Of a DNA stretch of 64,000 bases, positions 55,757 through 63,225 are shown piece after piece. The DNA comes from Rhodoplanes sp. Z2-YC6860 (GTDB lineage Bacteria > Pseudomonadota > Alphaproteobacteria > Rhizobiales > Xanthobacteraceae). The stretch covers positions 3,122,029 through 3,186,028 of the forward strand of contig NZ_CP007440.1 of the NCBI RefSeq assembly GCF_001579845.1. The letters run 5' to 3'. Numbering within the stretch: the stretch's first letter is position 1; each line of letters starts with the position of its first letter. The notes under the pieces are model-generated. The model was not told where the DNA came from and made no database searches. It saw only the letters and a list, made by a program, of their open reading frames with translations. The translations under genes and the position numbers were made by a program.

Positions 55757-56263
55757 ATGGGTACCGTCAAGGAAGGCTGGGTTGGCCGCTTCTTCGAGGA
55801 CTTCGAGGTCGGCGATATCTATCGATGCCGCCTCGGGCGCACGATCACGGAAACCGACAACATCCAGTTCACGTTGCTGACGAACAACACCAACCAGATT
55901 CATTTCAACGCGCACTATGCGAGTCGCACCGAATTCAAGCGGCCGCTGGTCAACAGCGCGATGACGCTTTCGGTGGTCGCCGGGCTCGGCGTTGCGGACA
56001 TCAGCGAGAATGGCTTCGCGTTGGGATGGGACTACATCAAGCTGCCGAACCCGGTGTTCGCGGGTGACACCCTGTATTCGGAGTCGGAGGTGGTGAGCCG
56101 GCGCGAATCGAAGTCGCGTCCCGACCAGGGGATCATCAAGGTCCGCACGCGCGGCATCAACCAGGACGGCAAGATCGTCATCGAATACGAGCGCTCGGTC
56201 ATGGTCTGGAAGAAGGGGCAGGCGCCGCTGAAGGCGCTGTTTCCCGAGGTGAAGTACGAGTAA
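55757..56263 (+). CDS. MaoC-like hotdog dehydratase
   Basis: A 168-residue single-hotdog protein of the MaoC family, which hydrates enoyl-CoA thioesters. Marks are DIYRCRLGRTITETDNIQF at the start, NQIHFNAHYASRTEFKRPLVNSAMT with the catalytic-region Asp/Asn and His, and FAGDTLYSESEV. It is half the size of mesaconyl-CoA hydratase, so it should work as an oligomer of single domains. GAGGAG precedes the ATG. It follows the lyase gene by 10 bases and would supply the hydroxyacyl-CoA that the lyase splits. Confidence 0.88.
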   Translation: MGTVKEGWVGRFFEDFEVGDIYRCRLGRTITETDNIQFTLLTNNTNQIHFNAHYASRTEFKRPLVNSAMTLSVVAGLGVADISENGFALGWDYIKLPNPVFAGDTLYSESEVVSRRESKSRPDQGIIKVRTRGINQDGKIVIEYERSVMVWKKGQAPLKALFPEVKYE

Positions 56264-56282
56264 TCGGAGCGGGGCCCAGGAT

Positions 56283-57440
56283 ATGTCGAACAGGCTGCCG
56301 CTCGACGGCATCACAGTGATCGAACTCGGTCACAGCGTGGCCGCGCCCTATGCCGCAGAGATCCTCGGTGATCTTGGCGCGGAAGTCATCAAGATCGAGA
56401 AGACCGGTGGCGATGACGCGCGCAAATGGGCGCCGCCCTATTGGCACGACATGTCGTCGACGTTCCAAAGCCTGAACAGGAATAAGCGTTCGGCGGTCGT
56501 CAATCTGCGGGACGCGAATGAGCGCGACGCGTTGCGCCGGCTCATCGTTGAGCAGGGCGACGTGGTGGTGCAGAACCTGCGGCCTGGATCGGCCGAAGAA
56601 TTCGGTCTCGATGCCGGCACGCTCCGCGGCCTCAAGCCGGACCTGATCTATTGCAACATCGGTGCATTCGGCGCGCAGGGGCCGATGAAGGACAGGCCGG
56701 GCTACGATCCGCTCATGCAGGCATTCGCCGGTCTGATGAGCGTGACCGGTGAGCCCGACCAGCGTCCGGTCAGGGTGGGAACTTCGATCATCGACATGGC
56801 CACCGGCATGTGGGCGGTGATCGGCGTTCTGACGGCCCTGCTTCAACGCAAGGGTAGCGGCGGCGGGACCACCGTCGACACGTCGCTGTACGAAACCGCG
56901 CTCGGTTGGATGTGCTATCACGCCGCGAATTTTCAGGCGTCCGGTGAGCTTCCCGTCCGTCAGGGCTCGGGCGCGGCGATGATCGTGCCGTATCGCGGCT
57001 ACGCCACCAAAAACGGCTTCATCGTCATCGCCGCCGGCAACGACAAGCTGTTCGCTTCGCTGTCCAAGGTGTTGAAGCATCCGGAGTGGCCGCAGGATCC
57101 GCGCTTTAAGACGAATCCGGACCGGGTGAAGCATCAGGGCGTGCTTTACGCCTCGATCGAAGAACTGATCCGCGAAAAGACCAGCGAAGAGTGGCAGGTG
57201 CTGCTCGACGAAGCGGATGTGCCGAACGCTCCGATGCAAACGATTGAGCAAGTGCTCGCGCACCCGCAGACCAAGGCGCTGGGGATGATGCAGGACAGCC
57301 CGGATGGACGCATCAGCCTGCTTGGCTTGCCGCTGTCGTTCGATGGCGTGCGCCCCGCGTTTCGAAAGGATCCGCCCGCGCTCGGTGCCCACACCTCCGA
57401 GGTATTTCCCGCGTCTTCCGCGGCGTCGAAACGCGCCTGA
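56283..57440 (+). CDS. CaiB/BaiF family III CoA-transferase
   Basis: A 385-residue class III CoA-transferase, which moves CoA between carboxylic acids through an aspartyl-CoA thioester. Marks are VIELGHSVAAPYAAEILGDLGAEVIKIE, SLNRNKRSAVVNL, and the probable catalytic Asp at residue 142 in PGYDPLMQAFAGLM, plus SLYETALGWMCYH. It is 19 bases downstream of MaoC. It can activate the acid without ATP, and is one of two activation routes in the island besides the acyl-CoA synthetase at 60171. Confidence 0.92.
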   Translation: MSNRLPLDGITVIELGHSVAAPYAAEILGDLGAEVIKIEKTGGDDARKWAPPYWHDMSSTFQSLNRNKRSAVVNLRDANERDALRRLIVEQGDVVVQNLRPGSAEEFGLDAGTLRGLKPDLIYCNIGAFGAQGPMKDRPGYDPLMQAFAGLMSVTGEPDQRPVRVGTSIIDMATGMWAVIGVLTALLQRKGSGGGTTVDTSLYETALGWMCYHAANFQASGELPVRQGSGAAMIVPYRGYATKNGFIVIAAGNDKLFASLSKVLKHPEWPQDPRFKTNPDRVKHQGVLYASIEELIREKTSEEWQVLLDEADVPNAPMQTIEQVLAHPQTKALGMMQDSPDGRISLLGLPLSFDGVRPAFRKDPPALGAHTSEVFPASSAASKRA

Positions 57441-57478
57441 TCAAATCGGAAGTCCGTTCGCAACATCGGGTTCTGACA

Positions 57479-58666
57479 ATGGATGAAAGAACGTCAGCCG
57501 GCGTCCATATCGACCTGGACACCTCGTATCCCGAGATCAGGGATCTCGTGCGCAAGATCTGCGCAAAATTTCCCGGCGAGTATTGGCGCAAGCTCGAAGA
57601 AGGGCAGTCCTATCCGACCGAGTTCGTCGCGGCGTTGACGGAAGCGGGACTGCTCGGATCGCTGATCCCCGAGGAGTATGGCGGCCTCGGCATGCCGCTC
57701 GGCGCGGCGCAGGCGACGCTGGAGGAAATTCATGCGGCGGGCTGCAACGCGGGCGCCTGCCACGCCCAGATTTACATGATGGGCACGGTGCTGCGGCACG
57801 GCAGCCCCGAGCAGAAGCAGAAGTATCTGCCCGACATCGCGGCCGGCCGTTTGCGGCTTCAGGCCTTCGGCGTCACGGAGCCGACGACGGGTTCGGATAC
57901 GACCAAGCTCAAGACCCGTGCGGAGAAGCGGAACGACCACTTCCTGGTGAACGGCCAGAAGGTCTGGACCTCGAGGGCGCTGCATTCGGATCTGATGCTG
58001 CTGCTGGCACGCACGACGCCGCTCGATCAGGTCAGGAAGAAGAGCGACGGGCTTTCCGTCTTCCTCGTGGATGTGAAGAGCTCGCTCGGCAACGGGCTCG
58101 AGATCAAGCCGCTCCGTGCGATGGTCAATCACAATGCGACGGAGGTGTTCTTCGACTCCCTTCGCGTGCCTTTCGAGAACCTGGTGGGCGAGGAAGGCAA
58201 GGGCTTCCGCTACATCCTCGACAGCATGAACGCCGAGCGCATCCTGGTCGCGTCGGAAGCGATCGGCGACGGCCGCTGGTTCGTGGAAAAGGCGTCGAAG
58301 TACGCGTCGGACCGCACGGTTTTCGACCGGCCCATCGGTCAGAACCAGGGCGTGCAGTTCCCCATCGCGCGGGCTTACGCGGAAATCGAGGCCGCGTCCC
58401 TCATGGTGCGCAAGGCGACGGCACTGTTCGAAGCCGGCAAGCCCTGCGGCCCCGAGGCCAACATGGCGAAGTTTCTGGCCTCCGAGGCCTCATGGCACGC
58501 CGGCGAGGCCGCGTTGCAGACGCACGGCGGGTTCGGCTTCGCGACCGAGTACGACATCGAGCGGAAGTGGCGCGAGACGCGTCTGTTCCAAGTCGCGCCG
58601 ATCTCGACGAACATGATCCTGGCGTATCTGGCGGAGCACGTTCTCGGCATGCCGCGATCGTATTGA
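57479..58666 (+). CDS. Acyl-CoA dehydrogenase
   Basis: A complete 395-residue flavoprotein acyl-CoA dehydrogenase. Segments are LIPEEYGGLGMPLGAAQATL, FGVTEPTTGSDTTKLKT and WTSRALHSD for FAD and substrate binding, FDSLRVPFENLVGEEGKGF, and the C-terminal HGGFGFATEYDIERKWRE. The presence of E in TEYDIERKWRE marks the usual position near the late catalytic glutamate. It ends the four-gene unit from CitE. It would make the enoyl-CoA that MaoC hydrates. It is only distantly related to the partial dehydrogenase at the left edge of the window. Confidence 0.93.
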   Translation: MDERTSAGVHIDLDTSYPEIRDLVRKICAKFPGEYWRKLEEGQSYPTEFVAALTEAGLLGSLIPEEYGGLGMPLGAAQATLEEIHAAGCNAGACHAQIYMMGTVLRHGSPEQKQKYLPDIAAGRLRLQAFGVTEPTTGSDTTKLKTRAEKRNDHFLVNGQKVWTSRALHSDLMLLLARTTPLDQVRKKSDGLSVFLVDVKSSLGNGLEIKPLRAMVNHNATEVFFDSLRVPFENLVGEEGKGFRYILDSMNAERILVASEAIGDGRWFVEKASKYASDRTVFDRPIGQNQGVQFPIARAYAEIEAASLMVRKATALFEAGKPCGPEANMAKFLASEASWHAGEAALQTHGGFGFATEYDIERKWRETRLFQVAPISTNMILAYLAEHVLGMPRSY

Positions 58667-58689
58667 TCGCGGCTTTCGCAACGCACCGC

Positions 58690-60045
58690 TTACTGCAGCG
58701 ACAGCAAATCGGCCGCGCCGTTCAGCCGCTCCAGGTTCATCAGCCGGTCGAATGCGTTGCTGCGCCCCTTGGCGCCCAGATCGTCGCCGATGCAATCGTC
58801 GAACTTGACTTGAAGCTCACTGCGGGAGAGCGGCCGTTGCATGCTGCCTTTGGCGTGAACGATCGGCTCGCTTGCGAAGATGTCGCCCTTTTTCGTTCGG
58901 ATCGCCACCGATTCCGACGGAGCGAAGGCCGAGCCGTTCATGGTCTCCTTGGTGGTCTCGATCGCGACGCGTGGGATCAGCCTCTGCACATCGGGTTGCC
59001 CGACGAATGCGTCAGTGAGCTGGGCGAGGCCAACGGCACGTGCGACCAGCGACGAGGCCATCGCGAACTCCATCGAGAATTTGGCCTCGAAGGCGTTTTT
59101 CGGCCGATGGTTGCGGACCATCAGCATCTGCATTTCCCCTGTGGAAACGCGGATTTCGTCGACATCGGCCGGCTTGAGATCGTGCGCCGCGGTCAGGTCC
59201 AGCGCAGCGTCGATCGCGCGATGCGTCGCGTAGCAGATCGGGTAGCGCTTCACGTTGAGGCCTTGTCGCGCGAGGTGCCAGACTTTTTGCGCGGGGTCGA
59301 AAGTCTCCGCGAGCTTCGCCTGACCGTCAGGGGAGTAGGCGGCGAGGTAACCCGACTGATGCTCGAGCGTGTCGGGCGAGGCGGTGAGGCCAGCGTCGGC
59401 GAGCCGAGCTGCGATGATGCCGGATTGGGCCGCGCGCCCGACGTGGAAGCACTTCGTCAGGCTGCCGAAGTTGGCGACCAGTCCCCCCGCCATCGACGCG
59501 GCCATGGCCAGCGCCGTCTGTGTCTTCTCGGGGCTCAGGCGCCGCAATTTGGCGCAGGCGGCCGCGGCAGCGACGGTGCCGCGCACCGCCGTCGGATGCC
59601 AGCCCTTCTGATGCAGCGGCACCGGTTCGCGCATCAGCAGTTCGGCCCACACCTCGTAGCCCGCGACATAGGCGGTCAGAAGCTCCGCGCCGCTTGCGCC
59701 GACCACTTCGCCCTGGGCGATGATCGCGGGCACCAGCACGGCGCTCGGATGGCCGTCGAGGGTGACGTCGTCGTAGTCGAGCACGTGCGCCGCAGCGCCG
59801 TTGACGAGCGCGGCGTCCTCGACATTGCGCTTCTTCAACGAGGGAATGAGCGAGGCCTGCATCTTGCTGTCGGAGCCGGCCATTTCGCGGTCGAGCAGCG
59901 CGACCACGGGATCGCGGGCGCCAGCGATCATCACACCGAAGCAGTCGGTGAAGCCCGTCTTGGCCACGGCCAGTGCGTCGTCGGGAATATCGGCGAGGCT
60001 CAAGGATGCGACGAAGCGGCCGAGCTCAGCGGTGAGGGCGGTCAT
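58690..60045 (-). CDS. MmgE/PrpD family protein (copy 2)
   Basis: A 451-residue MmgE/PrpD protein. Segments are KTGFTDCFGVMIAGARDPVV, NGAAAHVLDYDDVTLDGHPS, KGWHPTAVRGTVAAAAA and TKCFHVGRAAQSGIIAARLA. The start ATG at 60045 has AGGAG upstream. It faces the acyl-CoA synthetase gene across a 125-base gap with operator O6, so both are probably controlled by the same site. It is tail to tail with the acyl-CoA dehydrogenase. Having two MmgE/PrpD enzymes in the same regulon suggests two dehydration or decarboxylation steps, or two substrates. Confidence 0.88.
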   Translation of the reverse strand: MTALTAELGRFVASLSLADIPDDALAVAKTGFTDCFGVMIAGARDPVVALLDREMAGSDSKMQASLIPSLKKRNVEDAALVNGAAAHVLDYDDVTLDGHPSAVLVPAIIAQGEVVGASGAELLTAYVAGYEVWAELLMREPVPLHQKGWHPTAVRGTVAAAAACAKLRRLSPEKTQTALAMAASMAGGLVANFGSLTKCFHVGRAAQSGIIAARLADAGLTASPDTLEHQSGYLAAYSPDGQAKLAETFDPAQKVWHLARQGLNVKRYPICYATHRAIDAALDLTAAHDLKPADVDEIRVSTGEMQMLMVRNHRPKNAFEAKFSMEFAMASSLVARAVGLAQLTDAFVGQPDVQRLIPRVAIETTKETMNGSAFAPSESVAIRTKKGDIFASEPIVHAKGSMQRPLSRSELQVKFDDCIGDDLGAKGRSNAFDRLMNLERLNGAADLLSLQ

Positions 60046-60135
60046 CGGATGACTCCTGGTTCGCCATGAACATAGCGCGTCGTGGGCGCCGGTGAAATGC
60101 TTGACGGCATGGCGGGAATGCCCAATTGTCCGGCG

Positions 60136-60149
60136 ATGAAACGTTTGCA
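60136..60149. promoter_or_regulatory. Putative LacI-type operator O6
   Basis: ATGAAACGTTTGCA, centred at 60142-60143, lies 29 bases upstream of the synthetase start and about 90 from the divergent MmgE/PrpD start. A longer synthetase frame would translate through it, which supports the start at 60171. Confidence 0.65.
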
Positions 60150-60170
60150 AGACCAAAATTTGCAAGACCG

Positions 60171-61835
60171 ATGAACACGATACTTACGCTTCAGGACCCC
60201 GAGCAGGCACGCTCGTTCTACGAGCGGGGTTGGTGGAGTTCCGACACTCTCTACATGCTGCTGCGGGCGTGGGCTGATCGGACACCGGATTGCTTCGCAC
60301 TGCGGGACACCAACGGGCGGCTGACTTATCGGGCCGCGCTCGGATGGGTCGACGCCATCGCGCAGGACCTCCACGATTCGGGTTTGCGCGCCGGCGATCG
60401 CGTGTCGGTGTGGCTACCGAGCCGGCTGGAAACGGCGCTCGTCTTTCTCGCTTGTTCCCGCATGGGATATGCCTGCAACACCTCGCTGCACCGCGATTAC
60501 ACCTGCAGCGATATCGTCTCGTTGTTGCAGCGAGCGGGCTCGTCGGCGTTCTTCGCGCAGCCGGGCTACGGCGCGGATGCAAGCAAGAACGACATCTTTT
60601 CGATGCTCGGCGGTCTGTCGAAGCTCAAGAAGGTCTATCGGCTCGATCCGCTCAAGGAGCAACGATCGGACCGCGAGCCCGAGACATTGTTCGGCTCGCT
60701 GTCGCGGGTGGCGGACAGCAAGCTGCCGTTTTCCGCAAATCCCAACAGGCTTGTCTATCTGGCCTATACGTCGGGAACGACCGGCCAGCCCAAGGGCGTC
60801 ATGCATTCCGACAACACCATCCTGGCCAACAGCCGCGCGATGGTGAAGGACTGGTCGTTCGATCGGAACACCGTGGTCTATTCGTTCAGTCCGCTCAGCC
60901 ACAACATCGGCATCGTCGGTCTGGCGGTGGGCATCGCGGCCGGCGGCGAGGTGGTGGTCCACACACCGCTCGATGCTCCGCGCATGTTCGACCGCGTGGT
61001 GGAGACCGGCGCCACCTTCCTGCTGGGCGTGCCAACCCACGCGCTCGACCTGCTGGCCGAAGTGCGCCGCCGCAACATGAAGACGCTGGGCAAGGTCACG
61101 GCATTCGAGATCGGCGGCTCTGCGGTGCCGCCGACCCTCGTGAGCGGCCTGTTCGAGATCGGCGTGATGACGCAGAACGCCTTCGGAATGACCGAGAATC
61201 ATTCGTTTCTTTATACGCGGCCGGACGACACGCCAGAGGTCATCGCATCGACCTGCGGCAAGCCGACCGACGGCATGGAGACGAAGCTCTGGCGTGAGTC
61301 GAACCCGGACGAGGAGTTGCCGGCGGGCGAGGTCGGAGAGCTCGGCGTGCGGGGCGCGTCGCTGATGCTCGGCTATTTCGGCGATCAGGCTGCCACGGAG
61401 TCCTCGTTCAACGCTCACGGCTGGTTCATGACCGGCGATCTGGCGAGGCTCGATGCCGCCGGAAACGTGCAGATCGTCGGCCGCAAGAAGGATCTGATCA
61501 TCCGGGGCGGCCACAACATCTATCCGGCGAAGATCGAGGACTTCACGATGCGCTACAAAGCGGTGGCGAAGGCCGCGGCTTTTCCGGTGCCCGATGAGAG
61601 GCTGGGGGAGAAGGTCTGTCTGGCCGTGATTCCGCGTCCAAACGAGACTGTCGCGCCGATGGCCCTGTTGGCGCATCTCAACGATCACGGGCTGTCGAAG
61701 TTCGACATGCCGGAATACTTCATCTCGTTGGAGGCATTTCCCCTGACCGCAAGCGGCAAGGTCCTCAAGCGGCGCCTGGTCGAAATGGTCAAGGAAGGCG
61801 CTCTGACGCCACAGCCGGTGCGCTGGCAGGGCTGA
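60171..61835 (+). CDS. AMP-forming acyl-CoA synthetase
   Basis: A 554-residue ANL-superfamily ligase that activates a carboxylic acid through an acyl-adenylate to its CoA thioester. It has the P-loop-like YTSGTTGQPKGVMHS, QNAFGMTENHSFLY, the hinge WFMTGDLARLDAAGNVQIVGRKKDLIIRGG split over two short runs, GHNIYPAKIED, and the catalytic lysine in LTASGKVLKRRL. It resembles cyclohexanecarboxylate- or medium-chain acid:CoA ligases. ATG at 60171 was chosen because operator O6 would otherwise lie inside the coding frame. It stands alone between two intergenic operators. Confidence 0.92.
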   Translation: MNTILTLQDPEQARSFYERGWWSSDTLYMLLRAWADRTPDCFALRDTNGRLTYRAALGWVDAIAQDLHDSGLRAGDRVSVWLPSRLETALVFLACSRMGYACNTSLHRDYTCSDIVSLLQRAGSSAFFAQPGYGADASKNDIFSMLGGLSKLKKVYRLDPLKEQRSDREPETLFGSLSRVADSKLPFSANPNRLVYLAYTSGTTGQPKGVMHSDNTILANSRAMVKDWSFDRNTVVYSFSPLSHNIGIVGLAVGIAAGGEVVVHTPLDAPRMFDRVVETGATFLLGVPTHALDLLAEVRRRNMKTLGKVTAFEIGGSAVPPTLVSGLFEIGVMTQNAFGMTENHSFLYTRPDDTPEVIASTCGKPTDGMETKLWRESNPDEELPAGEVGELGVRGASLMLGYFGDQAATESSFNAHGWFMTGDLARLDAAGNVQIVGRKKDLIIRGGHNIYPAKIEDFTMRYKAVAKAAAFPVPDERLGEKVCLAVIPRPNETVAPMALLAHLNDHGLSKFDMPEYFISLEAFPLTASGKVLKRRLVEMVKEGALTPQPVRWQG

Positions 61836-61904
61836 CGCCCAAACGGGCAGGGTGCGACGAAAAAATCCCGTGGCGGCGAGGGGAAAACCCGCTACAGTTG
61901 GCCG

Positions 61905-61918
61905 TGGAAACGTTTCAA
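61905..61918. promoter_or_regulatory. Putative LacI-type operator O7
   Basis: TGGAAACGTTTCAA, centred at 61911-61912, lies 23 bases before the thioesterase start codon at 61941 and heads the thioesterase-permease unit. Confidence 0.7.
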
Positions 61919-61940
61919 TAAGACCGGGACCGGCCGCCGA

Positions 61941-62357
61941 ATGACGCAAAGCACCTTCGAATTCGTCCGCGACAACATCGCCGCGACGCCCTTCCATCAG
62001 TGGCTGCTGCCCGAACTCACGAACGTCGACGAGCAGGCCGGCAGCGTGACGCTGCACCTGAAGATCCGTCCGGAGTTCTGCCGGCTGCCCGGCCGTCCCG
62101 AACTGCACGGCGCCGTTGTTGCCGCCATGGTGGACATTTCCGGCCACGCCGCGGTCTGCGCCAAGCTCCTGCACAGCGTCGCGACCATCGACATGCGGGT
62201 CGACTACCTTCGTATGGCCGCGGGCACGGAGATCGTCGCGGTGGCAACCATCGTCAAACTTGGGCGCACCATCGGCTTGGTGGATATCCGGATCACAGAC
62301 GACCAGAAGCGGCTCTGCGCCGTTGGCCGCGCGTCCTACGTCACGATGAACATGTAG
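61941..62357 (+). CDS. PaaI-type hotdog thioesterase
   Basis: A 138-residue hotdog protein of the PaaI/YdiI group, which hydrolyses acyl-CoA thioesters. The central LHGAVVAAMVDISGHAAV carries the HGG-like helix with an acidic residue typical of this clan, and the C-terminal strands read TIDMRVDYLRMAAGTEIVA. It is the first gene after operator O7, 7 bases before the first permease. It may release product acid or rescue CoA from dead-end esters. Confidence 0.88.
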   Translation: MTQSTFEFVRDNIAATPFHQWLLPELTNVDEQAGSVTLHLKIRPEFCRLPGRPELHGAVVAAMVDISGHAAVCAKLLHSVATIDMRVDYLRMAAGTEIVAVATIVKLGRTIGLVDIRITDDQKRLCAVGRASYVTMNM

Positions 62358-62364
62358 GTTTGCG

Positions 62365-63225
62365 ATGAGGCGCGGCTCCGCCAACGCGAAATGGGCGTTG
62401 CTTTCGGCACCGATGCTGCTGACGCTCGCGATTGTGTTCGCGGTGCCGATCGGATGGCTGATCGCGCTCAGCTTCTTCAGCTCGACCGGGCCCGCGCAAG
62501 TGGGCGATGAAGTTTCGCTGGAGAACTATCGCAACTTCATCACCGACCCGTTCTACTACCGGATCATCTTCAACACGTTCTGGCTCGGCGGCGTTGTGGT
62601 GCTGTGCTGCCTGATCGTCGGCTATCCGGTGTCGTATTTCCTCGCCCGCACGAAATCGCGCTGGCGCGGGCTCCTGTTATTTCTGGTGGTGGCGCCGCTG
62701 CTGGTGAGCGCCGTGGTCCGCAACATTGGCTGGTTTCCGATCCTCAGCAACACCGGCCTGATCAATACGGTGTTGCTGAAGTCAGGGCTGATCAGCCAGC
62801 CGGTGCCGCTGATCAGCAATCTGACAGGCGTCGTCATCGGCCTTGTCCACGCGCTGCTTCCTTTCATGATCCTGACGCTGACCACGGTGATTCAGCGCAT
62901 CGAACCCGAACTCGAAGAGGCGGCGGCGAACCTTGGCGCCGGTCCCATCCGTGCGTTCGTGAAGGTCATGCTGCCGCTGACACTGCCCGGCATCGTCGGC
63001 GGATCGCTCCTCGTCTTCACGATGGCGATCGCGGCCTACACCACGCCGGTGATCATGGGCGGAAACAAATTCCTGGTGATGTCCACCTTCATCGGCCAGC
63101 AGTTCCGGACGGTGCTTGACTATCCGCTCGGCGCGACCAGCGCGGCGGTTCTCATGGTTCTGGCCGGCCTGCTGTCGGTCCTGGCGATCAAGTTCGGTGC
63201 GTCGCGCACGGAGATGGCGCGATGA
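62365..63225 (+). CDS. ABC transporter permease, PotB type
   Basis: A 286-residue integral membrane permease with six predicted helices, including LTLAIVFAVPIGWLIALSFF at the N-terminus and a substrate-facing loop with a NLGAGPIRAFVKVMLPLTLPGI motif, the EAA-type contact to the ATPase. It resembles the first permease of spermidine/putrescine- or carboxylate-type transporters. Its stop overlaps the next start (ATGA). The ATPase and binding protein are expected beyond the right edge. Confidence 0.92.
   Translation: MRRGSANAKWALLSAPMLLTLAIVFAVPIGWLIALSFFSSTGPAQVGDEVSLENYRNFITDPFYYRIIFNTFWLGGVVVLCCLIVGYPVSYFLARTKSRWRGLLLFLVVAPLLVSAVVRNIGWFPILSNTGLINTVLLKSGLISQPVPLISNLTGVVIGLVHALLPFMILTLTTVIQRIEPELEEAAANLGAGPIRAFVKVMLPLTLPGIVGGSLLVFTMAIAAYTTPVIMGGNKFLVMSTFIGQQFRTVLDYPLGATSAAVLMVLAGLLSVLAIKFGASRTEMAR

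Noticed and set aside
48700-62357. 2-furoic acid pathway (HmfABCDE-like), since a molybdenum hydroxylase, acyl-CoA synthetase and thioesterase are present
   Set aside because: The order, the PaaI-type thioesterase and the presence of CitE, MaoC, CaiB and two MmgE/PrpD proteins do not match the hmf gene set. It cannot be excluded for single enzymes, but the evidence is not sufficient.
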